Of a DNA stretch of 64,000 bases, positions 30,821-40,985 are shown piece by piece. How positions within the stretch are numbered: the stretch's first letter is position 1; every line of letters begins with the position of its first letter. The notes below the pieces were generated by a model. The model was not told where the DNA came from. It saw only the letters and a program-made list of their open reading frames with translations, and did no database searches. The stretch is taken from positions 1-64,000 of the forward strand of contig CADAMO010000002.1 of assembly GCA_902788995.1 (NCBI GenBank). Direction: 5' to 3'. The stretch is from Oscillospiraceae bacterium (GTDB lineage: Bacteria; Bacillota; Clostridia; Oscillospirales; Acutalibacteraceae). The position numbers and the translations under genes were made by a program.

Positions 30821-33800
30821 GTGAGCAGATTGAAGAGAACGAAGAGGATCCCCAACAGAAGAAAAGCGTTGTCGCTGTTTCTTACCCTGGTGATGGTCGT
30901 GACCATGCTTCCCATGGTCACCTTCATGAACAAGGAAGAAAACACCGCCAGCGCGTATTCCAGTTATTCAAAACCGTACAGCACGGAGTATTACTATGCC
31001 TCCGGCACACAATTTATCTATCAGTTGATCCTTTACTTTTCCTCCAGCAGCAACGGAGCCGCTTCTGATTGGTTGAGCAACAACGGCTGGACGGACTGGA
31101 GCGGCAACTTCAACGCGGGCGACGGCCACAGCAGTAAGTACGTCCACTCCGGTTACAAAACTACGACAGACCCCACGGTCGCCATCAAGGGAATTCTGGT
31201 CGCCGACGGCCATCCCAGCTCGGTGAGCTACGGCGGCGCTACCTACTACGCGGTCGGCGGCGGCGGATGCACCCAGACGCCTACCGGCGGCGATGGCTGC
31301 GTTGACCTGAATAAGGGCAACGGCGGCGACGACCTCTATCTGATGGCAACCCCCGACAGGGCAGCAGGTCCGGCTCTTACCTCTATCACAAAGTCTCAGA
31401 ACAAAAAATCCGATACCGCAAAAAACAATCTGACGAACAACGGATACACGATCGTGACCGACCAGAGCGGCAACCATCAGGACACCAACGCGGGCGCGGG
31501 CGGCGACTTTAACTACTGCGGTCAGAAATCCTCCTGCACCACGGTCAATTCCAATACCCTGCGCAGCAACTACGCCACGCTGTTGGCTAAATATAACCAG
31601 ATAAGTTATTATAATTATCCCCGCACCATCAAGGCGAATATCGAAAGCGCCCTGACGACGGCCAGCAATATCCTTGCCGACCTGAACGACGGCTATACCA
31701 CATCCAACCAGACTGCCATCAACAACGCCGCGAATGCCTGCTCCACACAGAGCGGTTATATGACGCCCAAGGCGCCCGTCATTTCCCGTACCACCACCGT
31801 CCGGGACGGCGTGGCCGGCTATTGGGCCTACGCCTATGTGAATACCAACGGCGGCGCGCCGATCAACCGGGTACAGTTCCCCACCTGGACGGATCTGAAC
31901 GGGCAGGACGACATCCAGAGTAACTGGAGCACCAACTCCGCCGCCAGCGGCACTTCGGGCAGCTGGACTGTGAACGGAAGCACCTATAACTACCGCTATT
32001 ACGTGGCAGTCAGCAGCCACAATTATGAATATCTTAATTACAACACCCATATCTATGCCTACAACAACCTTGGCGCACAAACGTCAAACAGCGCCAACTT
32101 CGGCAGCTTTACCTACCCTGTGAAGTACAACGGCAACGGCGCCACCGGTGGGTCCACCTCCAATCAGACCATCAACTATGGCGCGCAGACGCAGATCAAT
32201 AACAATGGTTTCACTCGCGCTTATACGATCAACTATAACGGCAACGGCGGCACCGCGGCCAGAACCAGCGATACGGAGACCTGGACCTTCAACGGATGGG
32301 CCGGTTCCACCACCACGCCCGGCTACCTTATCAACAACGCCGGCGAAAAGAGCGGCACGGGCGGCGCGAACAACTACACGGATTTCGCCCAGTGGACCAT
32401 TGCAAACCCGTTCTACGCGGGCGAGGAATACACGCTGGAATTTGACGCCTACGGCACCGGTACGCTGATCAACTATTTCTACGGCGCGTCCGGATATCTG
32501 AATGTTGCGAAGTCTGTCAGCTCCAACGGCAGGACCTCTACCGGCGGGGACGGCAATATTACCGCCACCATGACCGGCAGCTGGGTCCATTATAAGATCG
32601 TGTGGACGCTGGGCTCTTCCGGCAACGGTTCAGTCAACAAGTACGTGCTGTTCCGCGCACAACAGGGCACAAGCAACGTGATCCACGCCAAGAATATCAA
32701 ATTCTATCAGAGCAAGTTCGTCAACAATTCCCGGATGCTTAACCTTTCCACCAGCGGCGATTACAACATGACGGCGCAGTGGACGGCAGGCAAGGAGACA
32801 ATGCCTAACGCCACCCGCAGCGGCTGGACCTTCCTGGGCTGGAATACGACGAACAACGCCACCTCTTCCGCCTACAATTATAACACCAGCCAGACCTTCG
32901 GCACCAACAAGACGCTGTATGCCATCTGGAGCAGGTCCATCACCAACACCTATCACTGGTACAAGGCGGACTGTGCCACCGACGCCACCAAGACGTCCAG
33001 CGGTACGGCATACAACGCCGCCACCACGCTGGCGCTGACCTCGCCCAAGACCACTGACGTGGTGACCAGTCTCTCCAAGAACGACAAGACCTGGACCCTG
33101 AAGGGCTGGGCGGAGAAGAGCGCCGCCACCTGGGGTGGCCAGAGCCAGACGGCGGCCGTCGGCTTTGACGCATCCCACAACGTGGCCACCACTTCCTCCG
33201 CGCATACCTTCATGCCCGTCTACTCCCACGATACCACCAAGTTCTACGCCAACTTCAACTACTACGTAGACGACGCTACGGCTTACAGCAAGAAGACGAT
33301 GGATAAGACCGTGGGAGGCGACGCAACCACCGGCGCGATGCCCATAGCAGCCGTTACCGCAGATGGCGCGAATAACTCCATCAAGCGCACATATTCCAAC
33401 GACGGCCGTATCTACGAGCTGCAGGGTTGGTCCCAGACGGAGGGCGCCGCAGAGGCGGAGATTGCATACAACGCTCCTACCGTCACGCTGACGGTGCCCG
33501 GCGGCGTCAACCACGTGCCGCAGGCGTCCGATACGCCCAACATGACGCCTATTGAGCTGTACCCTGTGTATAAGCATATCGGCACCACGATCTACGCGCG
33601 CTTTAACTACTACGACGCGTCCGGCAATCTGCAGCAAAAGACCGTGTCCGGTTCCGCTGCCGGTACCAACACCGCCGGAACCGTGACCTTCCCGGATGCT
33701 TCACTGGTCAACACAACTTACACGGTTGACGGCGTCACCTACACGCTGGTGGGATGGAGCGCCGCTAACGACAGCGAAGCGTGCAATTCGTTTAACTATG

Positions 33801-36800
33801 AGGTGACGCTGGATGTGCTGCCTCACCCTGCAACCGATTACTATACCTTCTATCCGGTGTATGAGTGCACCACTACGGCCAGATATTACACCTATACCGC
33901 CGCCGGCGCTCTGACGTCCTCCACCCAGGCCACTGCACTGCTGAAGACAGATACCTTTACCCCCGCCACGGCAGATGTGGCAGTGCCGCAGACAGGCTTC
34001 AACAAGACCATCACGCTGGACGGCAGAACCTTTACCTTCTGCGGCTGGCGGACGGATACGACCACCAACGCCGACGCGACGGTGGCGACGACGGTGACCG
34101 CGCAGAGCCACGCCGTCAGAGACGCGGAATACGTCTATTACGCAATTTACAAAAATGACGCCCTGACGCTCAGCTATGACGCGGCCCACGACGGCGTTAC
34201 GGCGACGCCCGTGCCCGCTTCTCAGACCGGTACCCAGTATATCAGCACCGCCACCGGCAACGCCGATATCAACAACGTGGCGGAGGTGACCTTTGACGTC
34301 AATCCGGATAATGTGATCCCTGCCAAGAAGGGCTATACCTTCATCGGCTGGGGCAACGTGGATTCCGAGGAGGAGACCTTCGACTACGCCCCCACCGGCG
34401 CCACCCTGCAGACCCGCATCGACAAGTCCCTCTTTGCCCGGTTCAGCGTCAATACCATGAACGTCACCTTCGTGTACTATGACGGCGCCGATCTGGAAGG
34501 CGATTATAAACACGAAATAAAGACCGTTTCCTACGACGATCTGCAGCGCGACGATTCCGCTTCGAACAGCAGATACGTGGTCACCGCCCCCACGGTGAAG
34601 CTGGTGGGCGCGGACAACGTCATCAACATGACGAATATCGTCCATGCCAACGACAAATATCACTACGTCTTCCAGAAGTGGGAGCGCTCCGACGGCAAGG
34701 GCATCCATACCGCCTCCGTCAACGGCATTGATTACACCGTCACCTACAAAAACGTGGAGGAGGATATCACCGTTCAGGGTATCTACGACGCCTTCCCGCA
34801 CCACTATGAGACGCTGACGAGCGCCCAGGTACAGGCGCTGCCCGCCAAGTTCAATCCCGACGGCGATACCACAGCCGCCAAGGACGCCACCTGCACCAAG
34901 GACGGCTATCAGTACCTGAAATGCACCGACTGCGGCCACGTTTACAAACAGATCATTTCCAAGCTCGATCACAAGAATGAAAGCGGCGTGCCCGTGGTCA
35001 CCTACAGCGGCTACAAAGCGCCCACCTGCACGGCGACCGGTAAGTACGCCACCGCCGTCTGCGCCCTCTGCGGCGACCTTGTCAAGACGGAAGACGGCTC
35101 CCGCGCAAGATACTACGACATCGACGGCAACGCCTACGTGGAAGCGGATTCCGCCGACGGCGTGATCCCGGCAATGGGCCACAAGTATGAGTTCAGAGAG
35201 ACGGTCGCCCCCACCTGTACGGAGAAGGGATATGACCTGTACGTCTGCGCCAACAACGCGACCCATACGGAAAAGCGCAACGAGGTTGCCGAAACGAATC
35301 ATACCGAAGTGACCACCCCCGGCACTCCCGCCACCTGCACCGAGCCCGGCAGATCCGACGGTATCGTCTGCTCCGTCTGCAACCGTGTGATCGCGGCGTC
35401 CTATACGATCCCCGCCACCGGCCACAACATGGTCAAAACCGCGGCGAAGGCGGCGACCTGCACCGAAGACGGCAACGTTGAGTACTACACCTGCACCAAC
35501 TGCGGCAAGCTGTTTGCCGACAAGAACGGCGCCGCAGAGCTGACGGCGGAAGCCGCCGTGATCGCCGCCCTGGGCCACAATTACGTGGAAACCCCCGCGG
35601 AAGAAGCCACCTGCACCAAGGCAGGTCATACGGCAGGCACGGTCTGCTCCCGCTGCGGAGAGATCGCCCCGGGCAGCACGGCTTCCGAAACCCAGCCCGC
35701 CCTCGGCCATGACCTGGACGAAGGCACGCATACGGATTCCGACAAGCCCTGCGCGATCCCCGGCTATACCACCTATGCCTGCAAGCGTGAAGGCTGCGAT
35801 TACACCGAGGTCGTGAACGACGAACTGGCGGCGCACACCGAAAAGACCCTGCCCGACCAGCCCGCCACCTGCACGGCCATGGGCAAATCCTCCTATAAGA
35901 TCTGCGAGGTCTGCGGTAAGACCCTCACCAACTACAAGTGGCTGCCCATGAAGGCCCACACCTACACCGTCGTTCAGACGGCCGAGACGCCCGCCACCTG
36001 CGAGACCTCCGGTGTTTCCGCCGTGATGAAGTGCGCCAACTGCGACGCCGTCGTCGGCGGCGACGAGATCGCGGCCCTGGGCCACAATTACAGCGCCTGG
36101 ATCATCACCGAAGCTACCTGTGAGACCGACGGCGCCAGAACCAAATACTGCAAGCGCTGCGGCGATACGGTCACCGAGCCGATCCCGGCCCTCAGCCATA
36201 CACCCAAGGACGTGGCGGAAGTGCCCGCCACCTGCTCCGCGGAAGGCGTTACCGCCGGTAAAGTCTGCGAAATCTGCGGCGAAGTGCTGGAAGGCTGCGA
36301 AGCGATCCCGATGCTGCCCCACGACATGGGCGAGCCCACTATCGTGAGAGAAGCCACCTGCGCACAGGAAGGCCTGAAAATCACCGCCTGCGCCAACTGC
36401 GACTATCAGGTCGTTGAGATGATCGAAAAGCTTCCGCACACGGAAAAGACCGTGGAAGAAGCTGTGGCGCCCACCTGCAACACCGCCGGTATCAAAGCGA
36501 AGATCGTGTGCGACGTCTGCGGCGAGCTGATCCAGGCCCCCACCGCGGTAGCGAAACTGGATCACGTCTGGCAGACCATCCCGGCCGTGGCGCCCACCTG
36601 CGCCGCAAAGGGCACGACCGCCTATGAGAAGTGCGTCAACTGCGGCGTCAACCTGACCGAACCGAGAGACGTTCCTGCCAAGGGCCACGTTTGGGGCGAA
36701 TGGCAGCTGGTCAAGGCGGCCACCTGTCTGGAGGACGGCGCCAGAGTGCGTTACTGCACCGTGGAAGGCTGCGAAGCCGGTTCCGCTGTCGTCGACGCGT

Positions 36801-37621
36801 CTCAGACGAAGATCCTCGACAAGCTCGGCCATAATATGACCAGAGTGGCTGCCAAGGCGCCCACCTGCGGCGTTGCCGGCAACCCCGAATACTACGTCTG
36901 CTCCCGCTGCAGCGACGTCTACTACGCCGACGCAGCCGGCCTTGAGAAGTACACGGCGGAGGAGATCGTGATCCCCGCGCTGACCCACAACTGGAGCGTT
37001 CTCTTCGTTACCGAGCCCACCTGCACGGAAGCCGGCTTTACAACGGTCAAATGCGCCAACTGCAACGAAACGAAAAAGATTGATGAAGTGCCCGCCAACG
37101 GCCACCGCGGCGGCACGGCGACCTGTCAGGCCAAAGCCGTCTGCGAGGTCTGCGGCGAATCCTACGGCGAACTCGGCGAGCATCAGTACGTGACCGTGGT
37201 CGACGAGGGCGACTGCCAGCGCAACGGTGTTTCCGTCACGATCTGCACGGTCTGCGGCGATGAAACGACCACTGAGTTGCCTCTTGGTACGCACAAGCCG
37301 GAGTACGTAGTTCTTACCGCGCCTACCTGTACCGAAACAGGCGTTGCGCAGTGGATCTGCAAGGTCTGCGATGAAGTGATCGAGCAGGACACGCTGGAGG
37401 CCATCGGCCATCACGATGAAAACGGCGACGGCAAGTGCGACGCCTGCGGCACGGACCTCAATTCTTCGACCGACGATCCCGACAACGGCACCACCACCGG
37501 CATCTGCGAGAAGTGCGGCAGAAATCATGTCGGCAAGACCGGCGGCTTCTTCGGCTATGACGGTTTCATCTGCAAGCTGATCTCCTTCTTCCGCATGATC
37601 AAGAATTTGTTCAGCAAATAA
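30821..37621 (+). CDS. Giant secreted repeat protein (InlB-type and three-cysteine repeats)
   Basis: About 2266 aa if started at GTG 30821, a few bases after AGAAAGG and below the promoter; earlier in-frame ATGs lie upstream of the promoter. A long signal peptide (NRRKALSLFLTLVMVVTMLPMVTF) is followed by a ~450-residue N-terminal region rich in Asn, Ser and Tyr. A middle part has InlB/Listeria-Bacteroides-type repeats (FNGWAGS, FLGWNTTNNA, LKGWAEKS, LQGWSQTEG, LVGWSAAND, FCGWRTD, FIGWGNVD). From about residue 1390 come about 20 units of 35-55 residues, each with P-x-T-C-x(6-9)-C-x2-C and a closing GH or AH (for example TPATCTEPGRSDGIVCSVCN ending PATGH). No sortase motif; it ends GFICKLISFFRMIKNLFSK. 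Likely an adhesin or surface-layer-like protein; the cysteines could bind metal or form disulfides. No neighbour indicates its partner. Confidence 0.85.
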   Translation: MSRLKRTKRIPNRRKALSLFLTLVMVVTMLPMVTFMNKEENTASAYSSYSKPYSTEYYYASGTQFIYQLILYFSSSSNGAASDWLSNNGWTDWSGNFNAGDGHSSKYVHSGYKTTTDPTVAIKGILVADGHPSSVSYGGATYYAVGGGGCTQTPTGGDGCVDLNKGNGGDDLYLMATPDRAAGPALTSITKSQNKKSDTAKNNLTNNGYTIVTDQSGNHQDTNAGAGGDFNYCGQKSSCTTVNSNTLRSNYATLLAKYNQISYYNYPRTIKANIESALTTASNILADLNDGYTTSNQTAINNAANACSTQSGYMTPKAPVISRTTTVRDGVAGYWAYAYVNTNGGAPINRVQFPTWTDLNGQDDIQSNWSTNSAASGTSGSWTVNGSTYNYRYYVAVSSHNYEYLNYNTHIYAYNNLGAQTSNSANFGSFTYPVKYNGNGATGGSTSNQTINYGAQTQINNNGFTRAYTINYNGNGGTAARTSDTETWTFNGWAGSTTTPGYLINNAGEKSGTGGANNYTDFAQWTIANPFYAGEEYTLEFDAYGTGTLINYFYGASGYLNVAKSVSSNGRTSTGGDGNITATMTGSWVHYKIVWTLGSSGNGSVNKYVLFRAQQGTSNVIHAKNIKFYQSKFVNNSRMLNLSTSGDYNMTAQWTAGKETMPNATRSGWTFLGWNTTNNATSSAYNYNTSQTFGTNKTLYAIWSRSITNTYHWYKADCATDATKTSSGTAYNAATTLALTSPKTTDVVTSLSKNDKTWTLKGWAEKSAATWGGQSQTAAVGFDASHNVATTSSAHTFMPVYSHDTTKFYANFNYYVDDATAYSKKTMDKTVGGDATTGAMPIAAVTADGANNSIKRTYSNDGRIYELQGWSQTEGAAEAEIAYNAPTVTLTVPGGVNHVPQASDTPNMTPIELYPVYKHIGTTIYARFNYYDASGNLQQKTVSGSAAGTNTAGTVTFPDASLVNTTYTVDGVTYTLVGWSAANDSEACNSFNYEVTLDVLPHPATDYYTFYPVYECTTTARYYTYTAAGALTSSTQATALLKTDTFTPATADVAVPQTGFNKTITLDGRTFTFCGWRTDTTTNADATVATTVTAQSHAVRDAEYVYYAIYKNDALTLSYDAAHDGVTATPVPASQTGTQYISTATGNADINNVAEVTFDVNPDNVIPAKKGYTFIGWGNVDSEEETFDYAPTGATLQTRIDKSLFARFSVNTMNVTFVYYDGADLEGDYKHEIKTVSYDDLQRDDSASNSRYVVTAPTVKLVGADNVINMTNIVHANDKYHYVFQKWERSDGKGIHTASVNGIDYTVTYKNVEEDITVQGIYDAFPHHYETLTSAQVQALPAKFNPDGDTTAAKDATCTKDGYQYLKCTDCGHVYKQIISKLDHKNESGVPVVTYSGYKAPTCTATGKYATAVCALCGDLVKTEDGSRARYYDIDGNAYVEADSADGVIPAMGHKYEFRETVAPTCTEKGYDLYVCANNATHTEKRNEVAETNHTEVTTPGTPATCTEPGRSDGIVCSVCNRVIAASYTIPATGHNMVKTAAKAATCTEDGNVEYYTCTNCGKLFADKNGAAELTAEAAVIAALGHNYVETPAEEATCTKAGHTAGTVCSRCGEIAPGSTASETQPALGHDLDEGTHTDSDKPCAIPGYTTYACKREGCDYTEVVNDELAAHTEKTLPDQPATCTAMGKSSYKICEVCGKTLTNYKWLPMKAHTYTVVQTAETPATCETSGVSAVMKCANCDAVVGGDEIAALGHNYSAWIITEATCETDGARTKYCKRCGDTVTEPIPALSHTPKDVAEVPATCSAEGVTAGKVCEICGEVLEGCEAIPMLPHDMGEPTIVREATCAQEGLKITACANCDYQVVEMIEKLPHTEKTVEEAVAPTCNTAGIKAKIVCDVCGELIQAPTAVAKLDHVWQTIPAVAPTCAAKGTTAYEKCVNCGVNLTEPRDVPAKGHVWGEWQLVKAATCLEDGARVRYCTVEGCEAGSAVVDASQTKILDKLGHNMTRVAAKAPTCGVAGNPEYYVCSRCSDVYYADAAGLEKYTAEEIVIPALTHNWSVLFVTEPTCTEAGFTTVKCANCNETKKIDEVPANGHRGGTATCQAKAVCEVCGESYGELGEHQYVTVVDEGDCQRNGVSVTICTVCGDETTTELPLGTHKPEYVVLTAPTCTETGVAQWICKVCDEVIEQDTLEAIGHHDENGDGKCDACGTDLNSSTDDPDNGTTTGICEKCGRNHVGKTGGFFGYDGFICKLISFFRMIKNLFSK

Positions 37622-37673
37622 AACCAGCCGACTGATTGGCTATCTGATTTGACTGCAGCATTCCTACATTAAT

Positions 37674-37707
37674 CGTTCTCCCGGATTATTCCGGGAGAGC
37701 GTTTTTT
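37674..37707 (+). terminator. Terminator of the giant gene
   Basis: CGTTCTCCCGG, loop ATTATT, CCGGGAGAGCG, then six T. Confidence 0.92.
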
Positions 37708-37740
37708 GCATGGTATCAGTCTATTTTTTTTGTTTGCATG

Positions 37741-37769
37741 TTGAGTTTTTATTTCCGTTGTGCTACACT
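37741..37769 (+). promoter_or_regulatory. Promoter of the left arm of the radical SAM/glycan locus
   Basis: TTGAGT (37741-37746) and TACACT (37764-37769), 17 bp spacing, 34 bp before the start codon. Confidence 0.7.
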
Positions 37770-37802
37770 ATACCTTGAAATAATATATCTGACGGGACAA
37801 AA

Positions 37803-39722
37803 ATGAAAAAAAAGATTTATTTCACACAAGTAGGATTCGATTTTGGAGGTTCGGTGTATCTGCCCTATGCGGCGGGTACGATGGTTTCCTATGCATTGTC
37901 GCAGGCGGACCTGGCTACGGAATACGAATTCCCGGCGTTTATTTTTCACAGAGAAAAAGTCGCCTCCGTGTTGGAAAAGCTCAGAGACCCATATATTGCC
38001 GCCTTTTCCTGCAGCGTGTGGAATATAGAATTCAATAAAGCTATTGCGTCCCGGATCAAAGAGAAGTACCCGGGATGCCTTATCGTTTTCGGCGGCCATT
38101 CTGTGCGTGAGAATTCTCCGCAACTGCTGGAGGAAGAACCCTATATCGACGTGCTGATGTACGGCGAGGGAGAGCAGACCTTCGTGAACCTGCTGCGCGC
38201 GCTCCCTTCCGGCGACCTGAGCGGCGTTCCCAATCTCGCTTTCCGGCAGGGTGGTGCAATCGTTCAGACAGAGCGGGCGTACTATTACGATCTGGCAAAA
38301 TTCCCTTCCCCCTATTGCAGCGGCATATTTGACGCGATTGTCGCGGCTGAACCAGAGACAGATTTCCTGGCCGTGCTGGAGACCAACCGGGGCTGCCCCT
38401 ATTCCTGCGCCTACTGCGACTGGTGTGCGGGACATAAAATGCGGTTTTTCCCCATGGAAAAGGTGCTGGGCGAGATCCGCTGGCTGGCGGAGCACCGGGT
38501 GGAATATATTTTCTGCGGCGATTCCAATTTCGGCATGTTCGACCGGGACGTGGAGATTGCCAAAGCGCTGGTGGAAACCAAACGGCAATACGGTTATCCG
38601 AAGGTCTTCCGCCCCTGTTATGAAAAGAACAGCGCGGACCGGGTATTCGAGATCTGTCGGATCCTCAACTCCGAGGGAATGGACAAGGGGGCCACGATGG
38701 CCTATCAGACGCTCTCTCCGGAAGCGCTGAAAAATATCGGCAGAAAGAATCTGACGCTGGAGCATTTTTCCGGGCTGGTCCGCCGCTACAATGAGGCGGG
38801 CATCCCCTGTTATTCAGAGCTGATCCTCGGTCTGCCGGGGGAGACGAAGGAGAGCTTCTGCCGTGGCATCTGCCGTTTGCTTGAGAGCGGCCAGCACAAC
38901 TCCCTGAGCGTTTACCACTGCGAGATGCTGCCCAACTCCGATATGTCCGATCCGGCGTATGTCAAACAGCACGGGATTGAGGTCATCAAGGTCCCGTTCA
39001 ACCATATCCACAGCGCCATCAACCGCAGCGAAGAGGTGCAGGAGTATTCCTACCTCGTCCGGGCTACCAACACCATGAACCGGGACGACTGGGTGGGCGC
39101 CAACCTGTTCTCCGTCTGCGTCCAGTGCTTCCACAGCCTGGGGCTGCTGCGGTGCTTTTCCATGTATCTGACGGCGGAGGGGATCGTCAGCTATTACGAT
39201 TTCTTTCAGGAACTGCTGGATTATATCATGGCCTCCGAGGGAAAAATCGGCTCTTTGTGGCGTTCTTTCCGTGAGAAATATGAAAACTCTTTGACCGGCG
39301 ACTGGAATTATCACCGTGATGACTTCGGGAATGTCACCTGGTTTTTTGAGGAAGGCGCTTTTCTGGAGGTCGTCAGCGATTTTGACGGTCTGTTTGCAGA
39401 ATTGACCCCCTTTTTGAATCGGTTTTCCATCGATTCGGATGTTTTTGCCGAAATGGTGAAATATCAGCAAGCCATTATCCGAAAACCATTCGAAACTGAG
39501 AAAACCTTCCATTTTTCCTATGATTTTTATTCATATTTTGAGAATGTCGCGGAGGGCAAAAAAGCGTCATTGAACCGGAAGACGATTGCGCTGACAGTCA
39601 GGCCGAACAAGGAATTCAATGACATTGTCGAATATGCCCGCGAGACGGTGTGGTTCGGCAGGCGCAGAGGGGAGACGGTGTATCACGGAAGGGAATTGCC
39701 GGTAACGGTTGTTGATGGCTGA
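37803..39722 (+). CDS. B12-binding radical SAM protein (module A)
   Basis: 639 aa. An N-terminal cobalamin-binding-like region (YLPYAAGTMVSYALSQ, FSCSVWNIEFNKAIASRIKEKYP, IVFGGHSVREN, MYGEGEQTFVNLLRAL; residues 1-160) is followed by the radical SAM domain with ETNRGCPYSCAYCDWC (cluster cysteines about residues 198-205), FCGDSNFGMFDRD, and ELILGLPGETKESFCRGIC. The last ~230 residues form a helical domain of their own, closing with ARETVWFGRRRGETVYHGRE. B12 radical SAM enzymes methylate unreactive carbons or rearrange rings. It is homologous over its full length to both halves of the 1286-aa protein at 57218-61078 and to the frameshifted gene at 61793-63704. It opens a rightward operon with sugar-type genes, so a sugar or lipid carbon may be the target. 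Confidence 0.85.
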   Translation: MKKKIYFTQVGFDFGGSVYLPYAAGTMVSYALSQADLATEYEFPAFIFHREKVASVLEKLRDPYIAAFSCSVWNIEFNKAIASRIKEKYPGCLIVFGGHSVRENSPQLLEEEPYIDVLMYGEGEQTFVNLLRALPSGDLSGVPNLAFRQGGAIVQTERAYYYDLAKFPSPYCSGIFDAIVAAEPETDFLAVLETNRGCPYSCAYCDWCAGHKMRFFPMEKVLGEIRWLAEHRVEYIFCGDSNFGMFDRDVEIAKALVETKRQYGYPKVFRPCYEKNSADRVFEICRILNSEGMDKGATMAYQTLSPEALKNIGRKNLTLEHFSGLVRRYNEAGIPCYSELILGLPGETKESFCRGICRLLESGQHNSLSVYHCEMLPNSDMSDPAYVKQHGIEVIKVPFNHIHSAINRSEEVQEYSYLVRATNTMNRDDWVGANLFSVCVQCFHSLGLLRCFSMYLTAEGIVSYYDFFQELLDYIMASEGKIGSLWRSFREKYENSLTGDWNYHRDDFGNVTWFFEEGAFLEVVSDFDGLFAELTPFLNRFSIDSDVFAEMVKYQQAIIRKPFETEKTFHFSYDFYSYFENVAEGKKASLNRKTIALTVRPNKEFNDIVEYARETVWFGRRRGETVYHGRELPVTVVDG

Positions 39723-39796
39723 CATTCTGACAGTGTCTGCTCTAATGGTCATTCCGGTCAACAATCGAAGACTGAGCAATTGAAAGGTATCCGTCT

Positions 39797-40897
39797 ATGA
39801 ATCCTGTTCCGATGTACGATTTTCCAAGAGAATACGCGATCAACCGGGAGAGTTATCTCGCCCTGTTCGATACCGTCTGCCGGACGGGACAGTTCTCCGA
39901 CGGGCAGTTTTCCCATGCGTTTGAGCGGGATTTCGCGGCCTATACGGGCGCGCCCTTCGCCGCCTCCGTCAGCAACGGGACCGGTGCGCTGGTGCTGTCC
40001 CTCCGCGCCCTCGGGATCGGCCCCGGGGATGAGGTGATCGTCCCCTCCGCGACTTTTACGGCCACCCCCGGCGCGGTGCTGATGTGCGGCGCAAAGCCGG
40101 TGTTTGCGGATATCGAGCCGGACACCTGGCAGATCTCCGTGGCCGACGCGGAGAAACGGATCAACAAGAAAACGAAGGCCGTGATCGGCGTGCACCTCTA
40201 CGGCGGCATGTTCGACGTGGAGGCGATGCGGCGCCTTTGCGACGCGCACGGCCTCCCCTTTATCGAGGATACCGCCCAGGCGGTCGGGTCGGAATGGAAG
40301 GGGCGGAAGGCCGGTACCTTCGGCAAAACCGGCTGTTTCAGCTTTTATCCCACCAAAAACCTGGGCGCCTTCGGCGAGGCGGGCTGCGTAATCAGCGGGG
40401 ATGAATCGCTGATTGCCCGGATCAACGCCCTGAAAGCGCATGACAGCCGCGACGGCTCGTTCCGCGAGCTGGGCTATAATATGCGCATGGACGGGCTGCA
40501 GGGCGCGGTGCTTTCTTTTAAATTAAAACAGCTTGACGCCTTCACGGAACGGAAAAACGCCATCGCTTCGCTGTACCGGGAGAGTGTGAAGGGGTCCGGG
40601 CGGCTGGTCTGCCAGTATGCGCCGCCCCACGTCAGGCATTCCTATCACCTGTTCGTGCTGAAAACGGACGACCGGGAACGGTTTATCGCCGCTATGACGG
40701 AAAAGGGGATCGGGACCGGCGTACAGTACCGGACACCCTGCCACCGGCAGAAGGTGTTTACGGATGCCGTGGGCGAAACGTCGCTGCCCGTGACGGAGGA
40801 ACTGATGGAGAATTGCGTCTCCGTGCCCACCTATCCGTATCTCACGGATGAGGAGGTTGCTTTCGTCGCCGAACAGTTGAAACGGTATGCCCGGTGA
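39797..40897 (+). CDS. DegT/DnrJ/EryC1-family PLP aminotransferase
   Basis: 366 aa; TGAAAGGTATCCGTCT precedes the ATG. Family members transaminate keto-sugars (or dehydrate them) on nucleotide-sugar substrates. Seen: ASVSNGTGALVLSLRALGIG, EVIVPSATFTATPGAVL, VHLYGGMFDVEAM, FIEDTAQAVGSEWKGRKAG with the PLP-ring Asp, and FSFYPTKNLGAFGEAG with the Schiff-base lysine; GYNMRMDGLQGAVLSFKL completes the signature. It suggests that the product of this locus contains an amino sugar. Gap to the upstream radical SAM gene is 74 bp without a terminator. Confidence 0.95.
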   Translation: MNPVPMYDFPREYAINRESYLALFDTVCRTGQFSDGQFSHAFERDFAAYTGAPFAASVSNGTGALVLSLRALGIGPGDEVIVPSATFTATPGAVLMCGAKPVFADIEPDTWQISVADAEKRINKKTKAVIGVHLYGGMFDVEAMRRLCDAHGLPFIEDTAQAVGSEWKGRKAGTFGKTGCFSFYPTKNLGAFGEAGCVISGDESLIARINALKAHDSRDGSFRELGYNMRMDGLQGAVLSFKLKQLDAFTERKNAIASLYRESVKGSGRLVCQYAPPHVRHSYHLFVLKTDDRERFIAAMTEKGIGTGVQYRTPCHRQKVFTDAVGETSLPVTEELMENCVSVPTYPYLTDEEVAFVAEQLKRYAR

Positions 40898-40985
40898 AAC
40901 CGGATCAGCTGATTGTTCTGTTGATTGGCGTATTTGCCGCAGACTTGGCGCATATTGATAATACAGCCGTTCCGGAGAGGATAAA

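Noticed and set aside
33701..37528. 1275-codon frame opposite the giant repeat protein
   Set aside because: Antisense shadow created by the repetitive codons of the real gene; its repeats mirror the three-cysteine units and there is no ribosome site.
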